The notes beneath the pieces are model-generated. The model was given only the letters and a program-made list of their open reading frames with translations. It was not told the origin of the DNA and searched no databases. 64,000 bases of DNA from Cinclus cinclus. Its lineage: Eukaryota; Chordata; Aves; Passeriformes; Cinclidae. The stretch covers positions 186,001 through 250,000 of the forward strand of contig NW_026912191.1 in assembly GCF_963662255.1 (NCBI RefSeq). Reading direction: 5' to 3'. The translations under genes and the position numbers were made by a program. The first letter of the stretch is position 1, and each line of letters opens with the position of its first letter. This document shows, one piece after another, positions 48,085 through 59,828 of this stretch.

Positions 48085-50061
48085 CAGAAGGACGAGGATT
48101 TCTCCCAGACCAAAGCTGCCCCCTCCTCCAAACCTGGCTGCCATCGGAGGCCCAAACGCGCCCTACAAAATGACATCTGCCAAGTGGGCTCTTGAGTTTG
48201 GCTTCTTGGGTGGAAGTGCCTCCTTTCAAAGCCAACTTGCCTAACTAGCCTGCGGCCCGTGCTGGGCTTTAGACTACAAAAATTCCATAAGGACGAGGAT
48301 TTCTCCCAGACCAAAGCTGCCCCCTCCTCCAAACCTGGCTGCCATCGGAGGCCCAAACGCGCCCCACAAAATGACATCTGCATTGAGGGTTCTTGAGTTT
48401 GGCTTCTTGGGGAAAAGTGCCTCCTTTCGGAGTCAACTTGCCTAACTTGCCTGCGGCCCATGTGGGGTTTTTGCCTACAAAAATTCCATAAGGACGAGGA
48501 TTTCTCCCAGACCAAAGCTGCCCCCTCCTCCAAACCTGGCTGACATCGGAGGCCCAAACGCGCCCTACAAAATGACACCTGCCAAGTCGGCTCTTGAGTT
48601 TGGCTTCTTGGGGAAAAGTGACTCCTTTCAAAACCAACTTGCCTGCGTCCCGTCCTGGGCTTTTGCGACAAAAATTCCATAAGGACGAGGATTCCTCCCA
48701 GACCAAAGCTGCCCCCTCCTCCAAACCTGGCTGCCATCGGAGGCCCAAACGCGCCCTACAAAATGACATCTGCCAAGTGGGCTCTTGAGTTTGGCTTCTT
48801 GGGGGAAAGTGCCTCCTTTCAAAGCCAACTTGCCTAACTAGCCTGCGGCCCGTGCTGGGCTTTAGACTACAAAAATTCCATAAGGACGAGGATTTCTCCC
48901 AGACCAAAGCTGCCCCCTCCTCCAAACCTGGCTGCCATCAGAGGCCCAAATGCGCCCCACAAAATGACATCTGCCAAGTGGGCTCTTGAGTTTGGCTTCT
49001 TGGGGAAAAGTGCCTCCTTTCGGAGCCAACTTGCCTAACTTGCCTGCGGCCCGTCCTGGGCTTTTGCCTCCAAAAATTCCAGAAGGACGAGGATTTCTCC
49101 CAGACCAAAGCTGCCCCCTCCTCCAAACCTGGCTGCCATCGGAGGCCCAAACGCGCCCCACAAAATGACACCTGCATTGAGGGTTCTTGAGTTTGGCTTC
49201 CTGGGGAAAAGTGCCTCCTTTCGGAGTCAACTTGCCTGCGGCCCATGCAGGGCTTTTGCCTACAAAAATTCCAGAAGGACGAGGATTTCTCCCAGACCAA
49301 AGCTGCCCCCTCCTCCAAACCTGGCTGCCATCGGAGGCCCAAACGTGCCCTACAAAATGACACCTGCCAAGTGGGCTCTTGAGTTTGGCTTCTTGGGTGG
49401 AAGTGCCTCCTTTCAAAGCCAACTTGCCTGCGGCCGGTCCTGGGCTTTTGCCTACAAAAATTCCATAAGGACGAGGATTTCTCCCAGACCAAAGCTGCCC
49501 CCTCCTCCAAACCTGGCTGCCATAGGAGGCCCAAACGCGCCCTACAAAATGACATCTGCCAAGTGGGCTCTTGAGATTGGCTTCTTGCGGAAAAGTGCCT
49601 CCTTTCAAAGCCAACTTGCCTAACTAGCCTGCGGCCCGTGCTGGGCTTTAGACTACAAAAATTCCATAAGGACGAGGATTTCTCCCAGACCAAAGCTGCC
49701 CCCTCCTCCAAACCTGGCTGACATCGGAGGCCCAAACGCGCCCTAGAAAATGACACCTGCCAAGTGGGCTCTTGAGTTTGGCTTCTTGGGGAAAAGTGAC
49801 TCCTTTCAAAACCAACTTGCCTGCGTCCCGTCCCGGGTTTTTGCTACAAAAATTCCATAAGGACGAGGATTCCTCCCAGACCAAAGCTGCCCCCTCCTCC
49901 AAACCTGGCTGCCATCGGAGGCCCAAACGCGCCCCACAAAATGACACCTGCATTGAGGGTTCCTGAGTTTGGCTTCCTGGGGAAAAGTGCCTCCTTTCGG
50001 AGTCAACTTGCCTGCGGCCCATGCAGGGCTTTTGCCTACAAAAATTCCAGAAGGACGAGGA
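48085..50061. repeat. Mosaic satellite segment, right part matching 39.1-40.3 kb
   Basis: Its first part has monomers with CCCATGTGGGG and AAGTCGGCTC boxes, as in 4.4-4.6 and 32.4-32.6 kb. TTTTGCGACAAAAA near 48664 is a private change of GCTAC. From about 48.9 kb onward it matches 39.1-40.27 kb at a shift of 9,796 bp. Confidence 0.82.
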
Positions 50062-51631
50062 TTTCTCCCAGACCAAAGCTGCCCCCTCCTCCAAACCTGG
50101 CTGCCATCGGAGGCCCAAACGCGCCCCACAAAATGACATCTGCATTGAGGGTTCTTGAGTTTGGCTTCTTGGGGAAAAGTGCCTCCTTTCAGAGCCAACT
50201 TGCCTAACTTGCCTGCGGCCCGTCCTGGGCTTTTGCCTACAAAAATTCCAGAAGGACGAGGATTTCTCCCAGGCCAAAGCTGCCCCCTCCTCCAAACCTG
50301 GCTGCCATCGGAGGCCCAAACGTGCCCTACAAAATGACACCTGCCAAGTGGGCTCTTGAGTTTGGCTTCTTGGGGAAAAGTGACTCCTTTCAAAACCAAC
50401 TTGCCTGTGTCCCGTCCCGGGCTTTTGCTACAAAAATTCCAGAAGGACGAGGATTTCTCCCAGACCAAAGCTGCCCCCTCCTCCAAACCTGGCTGCCATC
50501 GGAGGCCCAAACGCGCCCCACAAAATGACATCTGCATTGAGGGTTCTTGAGTTTGGCTTCTTGGGGAAAAGTGCCTCCTTTCGGAGCCAACTTGCCTAAC
50601 TTGCCTGCGGCCCGTCCTGGGCTTTTGCCTCCAAAAATTCCATAAGGACGAGGATTTCTCCCAGGCCAAAGCTGCCCCCTCCTCCAAACCTGGCTGCCAT
50701 CGGAGGCCCAAACGTGCCCTACAAAATGACACCTGCCAAGTGGGCTCTTGAGTTTGGCTTCTGGGGGAAAAGTGACTCCTTTCAAAACCAACTTGCCTGT
50801 GTCCCGTCCCGGGCTTTTGCTACAAAAATTCCATAAGGACGAGGATTTCTCCCAGACCAAAGCTGCCCCCTCCTCCAAACCTGGCTGCCATCGGAGGCCC
50901 AAACGTGCCCTACAAAATGACATCTGCCAAGTGGGCTCTTGAGTTTGGCTTCTTGGGTGGAAGTACCTCCTTTCAAAGCCAACTTGCCTGCAGCCCGTCC
51001 TGGGCTTTTGCCTACAAAAATTCCATAAGGATGAGGATTTCTCCCAGACCAAAGCTGCCCCCTCCTCCAAACCTGGCTGCCATCGGACGCCCAAACGTGC
51101 CCTACAAAATGACACCTGCCAAGTGGGCTCTTGAGTTTGGCTTCTTGGGGGAAAGTGCCTCCTTTCAAAGCCAACTTGCCTAACTAGCCTGCGGCCTGTG
51201 CTGGGCTTTAGACTACAAAAATTCCATAAGGACGAGGATTTCTCCCAGACCAAAGCTGCCCCCTCCTCCAAACCTGGCTGCCATCAGAGGCCCAAATGCG
51301 CCCCACAAAATGACATATGCCAAGTGGGCTCTTGAGTTTGGCTTCTTGGGGAAAAGTGCCTCCTTTCGGAGCCAACTTGCCTAACTAGCCTGCGGCCCGT
51401 CCTGGGCTTTTGCCTCCAAAAATTCCAGAAGGACGAGGATTTCTCCCAGACCAAAGCTGCCCCCTCCTCCAAACCTGGCTGCCATCGGAGGCCCAAACGC
51501 GCCCTACAAAATGACACCTGCATTGAGGGTTCTTGAGTTTGGCTTCCTGGGGAAAAGTGCCTCCTTTCGGAGTCAACTTGCCTGCGGCCCATGCAGGGCT
51601 TTTGCCTACAAAAATTCCAGAAGGACGAGGA
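50062..51631. repeat. 8-monomer module, 1,570 bp, single copy
   Basis: It matches 40266-41835 at a shift of 9,796 bp and 41836-43405 at 8,226 bp, present once instead of as a pair. Marker changes are GGCTTCTGGGGG near 50758, CTGCAGCCCG near 50990, CATCGGACGCCC near 51082 and GACATATGCC near 51311. The same four markers recur together near 58.95-59.52 kb. Confidence 0.88.
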
Positions 51632-53968
51632 TTTCTCCCAGACCAAAGCTGCCCCCTCCTCCAAACCTGGCTGCCATCGGAGGCCCAAACGCGCCCTACA
51701 AAATGACACCTGCCAAGTGGGCTCTTGAGTTTGGCTTCTTGGGTGGAAGTGCCTCCTTTCAAAGCCAACTTGCCTAACTAGCCTGCGGCCCGTGCTGGGC
51801 TTTAGACTACAAAAATTCCATAAGGACGAGGATTTCTCCCAGACCAAAGCTGCCCCCTCCTCCAAACCTGGCTGACATCGGAGGCCCAAACGCGCCCTAG
51901 AAAATGACATCTGCCAAGTGGGCTCTTGAGTTTGGCTTCTTGGGGAAAAGTGACTCCTTTCAAAACCAACTTGCCTGCGTCCCGTCCCGGGCTTTTGCTA
52001 CAAAAATTCCATAAGGACGAGGATTCCTCCCAGACCAAAGCTGCCCCCTCCTCCAAACCTGGCTGCCATCGGAGGCCCAAACGCGCCCTACAAAATGACA
52101 CCTGCCAAGTGGGCTCTTGAGTTTGGCTTCTTGGGGAAAATTGCCTCCTTTCGGAGTCAACTTGCCGGCGGCCCATGCAGGGCTTTTGCCTACAAAAATT
52201 CCATAAGGACGAGGATTCCTCCCAGACCAAAGCTGCCCCCTCCGCCAAACCTGGCTGCCATCGGAGGCCCAAACGCGCCCTACAAAATGACATCTGCCAA
52301 GCGGGCTCTTGAGTTTGGCTTCTTGAGGAAAAGTGCCTCCTTTCGGAGTCAACTTGCCGGCGGCCCATGCAGGGCTTTTGCCTCCAAAAATTCCATAAGG
52401 ACGAGGATTTCTCCCAGACCAAAGCTGCCCCCTCCTCCAAACCTGGCTGCCATCGGAGGCCCAAACGCGCCCTACAAAATGACACCTGCCAAGTGGGCTC
52501 TTGAGTTTGGCTTCTTGGGGAAAAGTGCCTCCTTTCGGAGCCAACTTGCCTAACTCGCCTGCGGCCCGTCCTGGGCTTTTGCCTACAAAAATTCCATAAG
52601 GACGAGGATTTCTCCCAGACCAAAGCTGCCCCCTCCTCCAAACCTGGCTGCCATCGGAGGCCCAAACGCGCCCTACAAAATTACACCTGCATTGAGGGTT
52701 CTTGAGTTTGGCTTCCTGGGGAAAAGTGCCTCCTTTCGGAGTCAACTTGCCTACGGCCCATGCAGGGCTTTTGCCTCCAAAAATTCCATAAGGACGAGGA
52801 TTTCTCCCAGACCAAAGCTGCCCCCTCCTCCAAACCTGGCTGCCATTGGAGGCCCACACGTGCCCTACAAAATGACACCTGCCAAGTGGGCTCTTGAGTT
52901 TGGCTTCTTGGGTGGAAGTGCCTCCTTTCAAAGCCAACTTGCCTGCGGCCCGTCCTGGGCTTTTGCCTACAAAAATTCCATAAGGACGAGGATTTCTCCC
53001 AGACCAAAGCTGCCCCCTCCTCCAAACCTGGCTGCCATCGGAGGCCCAAACGCGCCCTACAAAATGACATCTGCCAAGTGGGCTCTTGAGTTTGGCTTCT
53101 TGGGGAAAAGTGCCTCCTTTCGGAGCCAACTTGCCTAACTTGCCTGCGGCCCATCCTGGGCTTTTGCTACAAAAATTCCATAAGGACGAGGATTTCTCCC
53201 AGACCAAAGCTGCCCCCTCCTCCAAACCTGGCTGCCATCGGAGGCCCAAACGCGCCCTACAAAATGACATCTGCATTGTGGGTTCTTGAGTTTGGCTTCT
53301 TGGGGGAAAGTGCCTCCTTTCAAAGCAACTTGCCTAACTTGCCTGCGGCCCATGCGGGGTTTTTGCCTACAAAAATTCCATAAGGACGAGGATTTCTCCC
53401 AGACCAAAGCTGCCCCCTCCTCCAAACCTGGCTGCCATCGGAGGCCGAAACGTGCCCTACAAAATGACATCTGCCAAGTGGGCTCTTGAATTTGGCTTCT
53501 TGGGTGGAAGTACCTCCTTTCAAAGCCAACTTGCCTGCGGCCCGTCCTGGGCTTTTGCCTCCAAAAATTCCAGAAGGACGAGGATTTCTCCCAGACCAAA
53601 GCTGCCCCCTCCTCCAAACCTGGCTGCCATCGGAGGCCCAAACGCGCCCTACAAAATGACACCTGCATTGAGGGTTCTTGAGTTTGGCTTCCTGGGGAAA
53701 AGTGCCTCCTTTCGGAGTCAACTTGCCTGCGGCCCATGCAGGGCTTTTGCCTACAAAAATTCCAGAAGGACGAGGATTTCTCCCAGACCAAAGCTGCCCC
53801 CTCCTCCAAACCTGGCTGCCATCGGAGGCCCAAACGCGCCCTACAAAATGACACCTGCCAAGTGGGCTCTTGAGTTTGGCTTCTTGGGGAAAATTGCCTC
53901 CTTTCGGAGTCAACTTGCCGGCGGCCCATGCAGGGCTTTTGCCTACAAAAATTCCATAAGGACGAGGA
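51632..53968. repeat. Mosaic satellite segment preceding the 2,537-bp duplication
   Basis: It contains the GGGGAAAATTGCC and AAGCGGGCTC monomers, the AAAATTACACC marker (T at 52682), the last CACACGTGCCC variant (52857-52862) and the 200-bp monomer at 53193-53392. Parts follow 46.2-48.0 kb at shifts of 5,678 and 5,486 bp. TAACTCGCC near 52553 and GCCTACGGCCC near 52750 are private. Confidence 0.8.
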
Positions 53969-56505
53969 TTCCTCCCAGACCAAAGCTGCCCCCTCCGCCA
54001 AACCTGGCTGCCATCGGAGGCCCAAACGCGCCCTACAAAATGACATCTGCCAAGCGGGCTCTTGAGTTTGGCTTCTTGAGGAAAAGTGCCTCCTTTCGGA
54101 GTCAACTTGCCGGCGGCCCATGCAGGGCTTTTGCCTCCAAAAATTCCATAAGGACGAGGATTTCTCCCAGACCAAAGCTGCCCCCTCCTCCAAACCTGGC
54201 TGCCATCGGAGGCCCAAACGCGCCCTACAAAATGACACCTGCCAAGTGGGCTCTTGAGTTTGGCTTCTTGGGGAAAAGTGCCTCCTTTCGGAGCCAACTT
54301 GCCTAACTTGCCTGCGGCCCGTCCTGGGCTTTTGCCTACAAAAATTCCATAAGGACGAGGATTTCTCCCAGACCAAAGCTGCCCCCTCCTCCAAACCTGG
54401 CTGCCATCGGAGGCCCAAACGCGCCCTACAAAATGACACCTGCATTGAGGGTTCTTGAGTTTGGCTTCCTGGGGAAAAGTGCCTCCTTTCGGAGTCAACT
54501 TGCCTGCGGCCCATGCAGGGCTTTTGCCTCCAAAAATTCCATAAGGACGAGGATTTCTCCCAGACCAAAGCTGCCCCCTCCTCCAAACCTGGCTGCCATT
54601 GGAGGCCCAAACGTGCCCTACAAAATGACACCTGCCAAGTGGGCTCTTGAGTTTGGCTTCTTGGGTGGAAGTGCCTCCTTTCAAAGCCAACTTGCCTGCG
54701 GCCCGTCCTGGGCTTTTGCCTACAAAAATTCCATAAGGACGAGGATTTCTCCCAGACCAAAGCTGCCCCCTCCTCCAAACCTGGCTGCCATCGGAGGCCC
54801 AAACGCGCCCTACAAAATGACATCTGCCAAGTGGGCTCTTGAGTTTGGCTTCTTGGGGGAAAGTGCCTCCTTTCGGAGCCAACTTGCCTAACTTGCCTGC
54901 GGCCCATCCTGGGCTTTTGCTACAAAAATTCCACAAGGACGAGGATTTCTCCCAGACCAAAGCTGCCCCCTCCTCCAAACCTGGCTGCCATCGGAGGCCG
55001 AAACGTGCCCTACAAAATGACATCTGCCAAGTGGGCTCTTGAATTTGGCTTCTTGGGTGGAAGTACCTCCTTTCAAAGCCAACTTGCCTGCGGCCCGTCC
55101 TGGGCTTTTGCCTACAAAAATTCCAGAAGGACGAGGATTTCTCCCAGACCAAAGCTGCCCCCTCCTCCAAACCTGGCTGCCATCGGAGGCCCAAACGCGC
55201 CCTACAAAATGACATCTGCCAAGTGGGCTCTTGAGTTTGGCTTCTTGGGTGGAAGTGCCTCCTTTCAAAGCCAACTTGCCTAACTAGCCTGCGGCCCGTG
55301 CTGGGCTTTAGACTACAAAAATTCCATAAGGACGAGGATTTCTCCCAGACCAAAGCTGCCCCCTCCTCCAAACCTGGCTGACATCGGAGGCCCAAACGCG
55401 CCCTACAAAATGACACCTGCCAAGTCGGCTCTTGAGTTTGGCTTCTTGGGGAAAAGTGACTCCTTTCAAAACCAACTTGCCTGCGTCCCGTCCTGGGCTT
55501 TTGCTACAAAAATTCCATAAGGACGAGGATTCCTCCCAGACCAAAGCTGCCCCCTCCTCCAAACCTGGCTGCCATCGGAGGCCCAAACGCGCCCTACAAA
55601 ATGACATCTGCCAAGTGGGCTCTTGAGTTTGGCTTTCTGGGGAAAAGTGCCTCCTTTCGGAGTCAATTTGCCTGCGGCTCATGCAGGGGTTTTGCCTACA
55701 AAAATTCCATAAGGACGAGGATTTCTCCCAGACCAAAGCTGCCCCCTCCTCCAAACCTGGCTGCCATCGGAGGCCCAAACGCGCCCTACAAAATGACACC
55801 TGCCAAGTGGGCTCTTGAGTTTGGCTTCTTGGGGAAAATTGCCTCCTTTCGGAGCCAACTTGCCTAACTTGCCTGCGGCCCATCCTGGGCTTTTGAGTAC
55901 AAAAATTCCAGAAGGACGAGGATTTCTCCCAGGCCAAAGCTGCCCCCTCCTCCAAACCTGGCTGCCATCGGAGGCCCAAACGTGCCCTACAAAATGACAC
56001 CTGCCAAGTGGGCTCTTGAGTTTGGCTTCTTGGGGAAAAGTGACTCCTTTCAAAACCAACTTGCCTGTGTCCCGTCCCGGGCTTTTGCTACAAAAATTCC
56101 AGAAGGACGAGGATTTCTCCCAGACCAAAGCTGCCCCCTCCTCCAAACCTGGCTGCCATCGGAGGCCCAAACGCGCCCCACAAAATGACATCTGCATTGA
56201 GGGTTCTTGAGTTTGGCTTCTTGGGGAAAAGTGCCTCCTTTCGGAGCCAACTTGCCTAACTTGCCTGCGGCCCGTCCTGGGCTTTTGCCTCCAAAAATTC
56301 CATAAGGACGAGGATTTCTCCCAGGCCAAAGCTGCCCCCTCCTCCAAACCTGGCTGCCATCGGAGGCCCAAACGTGCCCTACAAAATGACACCTGCCAAG
56401 TGGGCTCTTGAGTTTGGCTTCTGGGGGAAAAGTGACTCCTTTCAAAACCAACTTGCCTGTGTCCCGTCCCGGGCTTTTGCTACAAAAATTCCATAAGGAC
56501 GAGGA
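53969..56505. repeat. 13-monomer block, 2,537 bp, tandem copy 1
   Basis: Monomer starts are 53969, 54161, 54362, 54554, 54746, 54946, 55138, 55339, 55530, 55722, 55923, 56114 and 56315. The lengths sum to 2,537 and the next copy starts at 56506 with the same TTCCTCCCAG and CCCTCCGCCAAACC markers. TCCACAAGG near 54932 is a change private to this copy. Confidence 0.92.
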
Positions 56506-59042
56506 TTCCTCCCAGACCAAAGCTGCCCCCTCCGCCAAACCTGGCTGCCATCGGAGGCCCAAACGCGCCCTACAAAATGACATCTGCCAAGCGGGCTCTT
56601 GAGTTTGGCTTCTTGAGGAAAAGTGCCTCCTTTCGGAGTCAACTTGCCGGCGGCCCATGCAGGGCTTTTGCCTCCAAAAATTCCATAAGGACGAGGATTT
56701 CTCCCAGACCAAAGCTGCCCCCTCCTCCAAACCTGGCTGCCATCGGAGGCCCAAACGCGCCCTACAAAATGACACCTGCCAAGTGGGCTCTTGAGTTTGG
56801 CTTCTTGGGGAAAAGTGCCTCCTTTCGGAGCCAACTTGCCTAACTTGCCTGCGGCCCGTCCTGGGCTTTTGCCTACAAAAATTCCATAAGGACGAGGATT
56901 TCTCCCAGACCAAAGCTGCCCCCTCCTCCAAACCTGGCTGCCATCGGAGGCCCAAACGCGCCCTACAAAATGACACCTGCATTGAGGGTTCTTGAGTTTG
57001 GCTTCCTGGGGAAAAGTGCCTCCTTTCGGAGTCAACTTGCCTGCGGCCCATGCAGGGCTTTTGCCTCCAAAAATTCCATAAGGACGAGGATTTCTCCCAG
57101 ACCAAAGCTGCCCCCTCCTCCAAACCTGGCTGCCATTGGAGGCCCAAACGTGCCCTACAAAATGACACCTGCCAAGTGGGCTCTTGAGTTTGGCTTCTTG
57201 GGTGGAAGTGCCTCCTTTCAAAGCCAACTTGCCTGCGGCCCGTCCTGGGCTTTTGCCTACAAAAATTCCATAAGGACGAGGATTTCTCCCAGACCAAAGC
57301 TGCCCCCTCCTCCAAACCTGGCTGCCATCGGAGGCCCAAACGCGCCCTACAAAATGACATCTGCCAAGTGGGCTCTTGAGTTTGGCTTCTTGGGGGAAAG
57401 TGCCTCCTTTCGGAGCCAACTTGCCTAACTTGCCTGCGGCCCATCCTGGGCTTTTGCTACAAAAATTCCATAAGGACGAGGATTTCTCCCAGACCAAAGC
57501 TGCCCCCTCCTCCAAACCTGGCTGCCATCGGAGGCCGAAACGTGCCCTACAAAATGACATCTGCCAAGTGGGCTCTTGAATTTGGCTTCTTGGGTGGAAG
57601 TACCTCCTTTCAAAGCCAACTTGCCTGCGGCCCGTCCTGGGCTTTTGCCTACAAAAATTCCAGAAGGACGAGGATTTCTCCCAGACCAAAGCTGCCCCCT
57701 CCTCCAAACCTGGCTGCCATCGGAGGCCCAAACGCGCCCTACAAAATGACATCTGCCAAGTGGGCTCTTGAGTTTGGCTTCTTGGGTGGAAGTGCCTCCT
57801 TTCAAAGCCAACTTGCCTAACTAGCCTGCGGCCCGTGCTGGGCTTTAGACTACAAAAATTCCATAAGGACGAGGATTTCTCCCAGACCAAAGCTGCCCCC
57901 TCCTCCAAACCTGGCTGACATCGGAGGCCCAAACGCGCCCTACAAAATGACACCTGCCAAGTCGGCTCTTGAGTTTGGCTTCTTGGGGAAAAGTGACTCC
58001 TTTCAAAACCAACTTGCCTGCGTCCCGTCCTGGGCTTTTGCTACAAAAATTCCATAAGGACGAGGATTCCTCCCAGACCAAAGCTGCCCCCTCCTCCAAA
58101 CCTGGCTGCCATCGGAGGCCCAAACGCGCCCTACAAAATGACATCTGCCAAGTGGGCTCTTGAGTTTGGCTTTCTGGGGAAAAGTGCCTCCTTTCGGAGT
58201 CAATTTGCCTGCGGCTCATGCAGGGGTTTTGCCTACAAAAATTCCATAAGGACGAGGATTTCTCCCAGACCAAAGCTGCCCCCTCCTCCAAACCTGGCTG
58301 CCATCGGAGGCCCAAACGCGCCCTACAAAATGACACCTGCCAAGTGGGCTCTTGAGTTTGGCTTCTTGGGGAAAATTGCCTCCTTTCGGAGCCAACTTGC
58401 CTAACTTGCCTGCGGCCCGTCCTGGGCTTTTGAGTACAAAAATTCCAGAAGGACGAGGATTTCTCCCAGGCCAAAGCTGCCCCCTCCTCCAAACCTGGCT
58501 GCCATCGGAGGCCCAAACGTGCCCTACAAAATGACACCTGCCAAGTGGGCTCTTGAGTTTGGCTTCTTGGGGAAAAGTGACTCCTTTCAAAACCAACTTG
58601 CCTGTGTCCCGTCCCGGGCATTTGCTACAAAAATTCCAGAAGGACGAGGATTTCTCCCAGACCAAAGCTGCCCCCTCCTCCAAACCTGGCTGCCATCGGA
58701 GGCCCAAACGCGCCCCACAAAATGACATCTGCATTGAGGGTTCTTGAGTTTGGCTTCTTGGGGAAAAGTGCCTCCTTTCGGAGCCAACTTGCCTAACTTG
58801 CCTGCGGCCCGTCCTGGGCTTTTGCCTCCAAAAATTCCATAAGGACGAGGATTTCTCCCAGGCCAAAGCTGCCCCCTCCTCCAAACCTGGCTGCCATCGG
58901 AGGCCCAAACGTGCCCTACAAAATGACACCTGCCAAGTGGGCTCTTGAGTTTGGCTTCTGGGGGAAAAGTGACTCCTTTCAAAACCAACTTGCCTGTGTC
59001 CCGTCCCGGGCTTTTGCTACAAAAATTCCATAAGGACGAGGA
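56506..59042. repeat. 13-monomer block, 2,537 bp, tandem copy 2
   Basis: It repeats 53969-56505 at +2,537 bp to its end at 59042. A few differences are visible, for example GCCCGTCCTGGGC near 58415 where copy 1 has GCCCATCCTGGGC, and GGGCATTTGC near 58617. Its last four monomers are at the same time the start of the 8-monomer module at 58259. Confidence 0.91.
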
Positions 59043-59828
59043 TTTCTCCCAGACCAAAGCTGCCCCCTCCTCCAAACCTGGCTGCCATCGGAGGCCCAAA
59101 CGTGCCCTACAAAATGACATCTGCCAAGTGGGCTCTTGAGTTTGGCTTCTTGGGTGGAAGTACCTCCTTTCAAAGCCAACTTGCCTGCAGCCCGTCCTGG
59201 GCTTTTGCCTACAAAAATTCCATAAGGATGAGGATTTCTCCCAGACCAAAGCTGCCCCCTCCTCCAAACCTGGCTGCCATCGGACGCCCAAACGTGCCCT
59301 ACAAAATGACACCTGCCAAGTGGGCTCTTGAGTTTGGCTTCTTGGGGGAAAGTGCCTCCTTTCAAAGCCAACTTGCCTAACTAGCCTGCGGCCTGTGCTG
59401 GGCTTTAGACTACAAAAATTCCATAAGGACGAGGATTTCTCCCAGACCAAAGCTGCCCCCTCCTCCAAACCTGGCTGCCATCAGAGGCCCAAATGCGCCC
59501 CACAAAATGACATATGCCAAGTGGGCTCTTGAGTTTGGCTTCTTGGGGAAAAGTGCCTCCTTTCGGAGCCAACTTGCCTAACTAGCCTGCGGCCCGTCCT
59601 GGGCTTTTGCCTCCAAAAATTCCAGAAGGACGAGGATTTCTCCCAGACCAAAGCTGCCCCCTCCTCCAAACCTGGCTGCCATCGGAGGCCCAAACGCGCC
59701 CTACAAAATGACACCTGCATTGAGGGTTCTTGAGTTTGGCTTCCTGGGGAAAAGTGCCTCCTTTCGGAGTCAACTTGCCTGCGGCCCATGCAGGGCTTTT
59801 GCCTACAAAAATTCCAGAAGGACGAGGA
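58259..59828. repeat. 8-monomer module, 1,570 bp, last occurrence with altered first monomer
   Basis: It matches 50062-51631 at a shift of 8,197 bp from the second monomer on. It shares the CTGGGGG, CTGCAGCCCG, CGGACGCCC and CATATGCC markers. The first monomer is of a different subtype (GGGGAAAATTGCC, TTTTGAGTAC), so it is a recombinant join. Confidence 0.85.
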
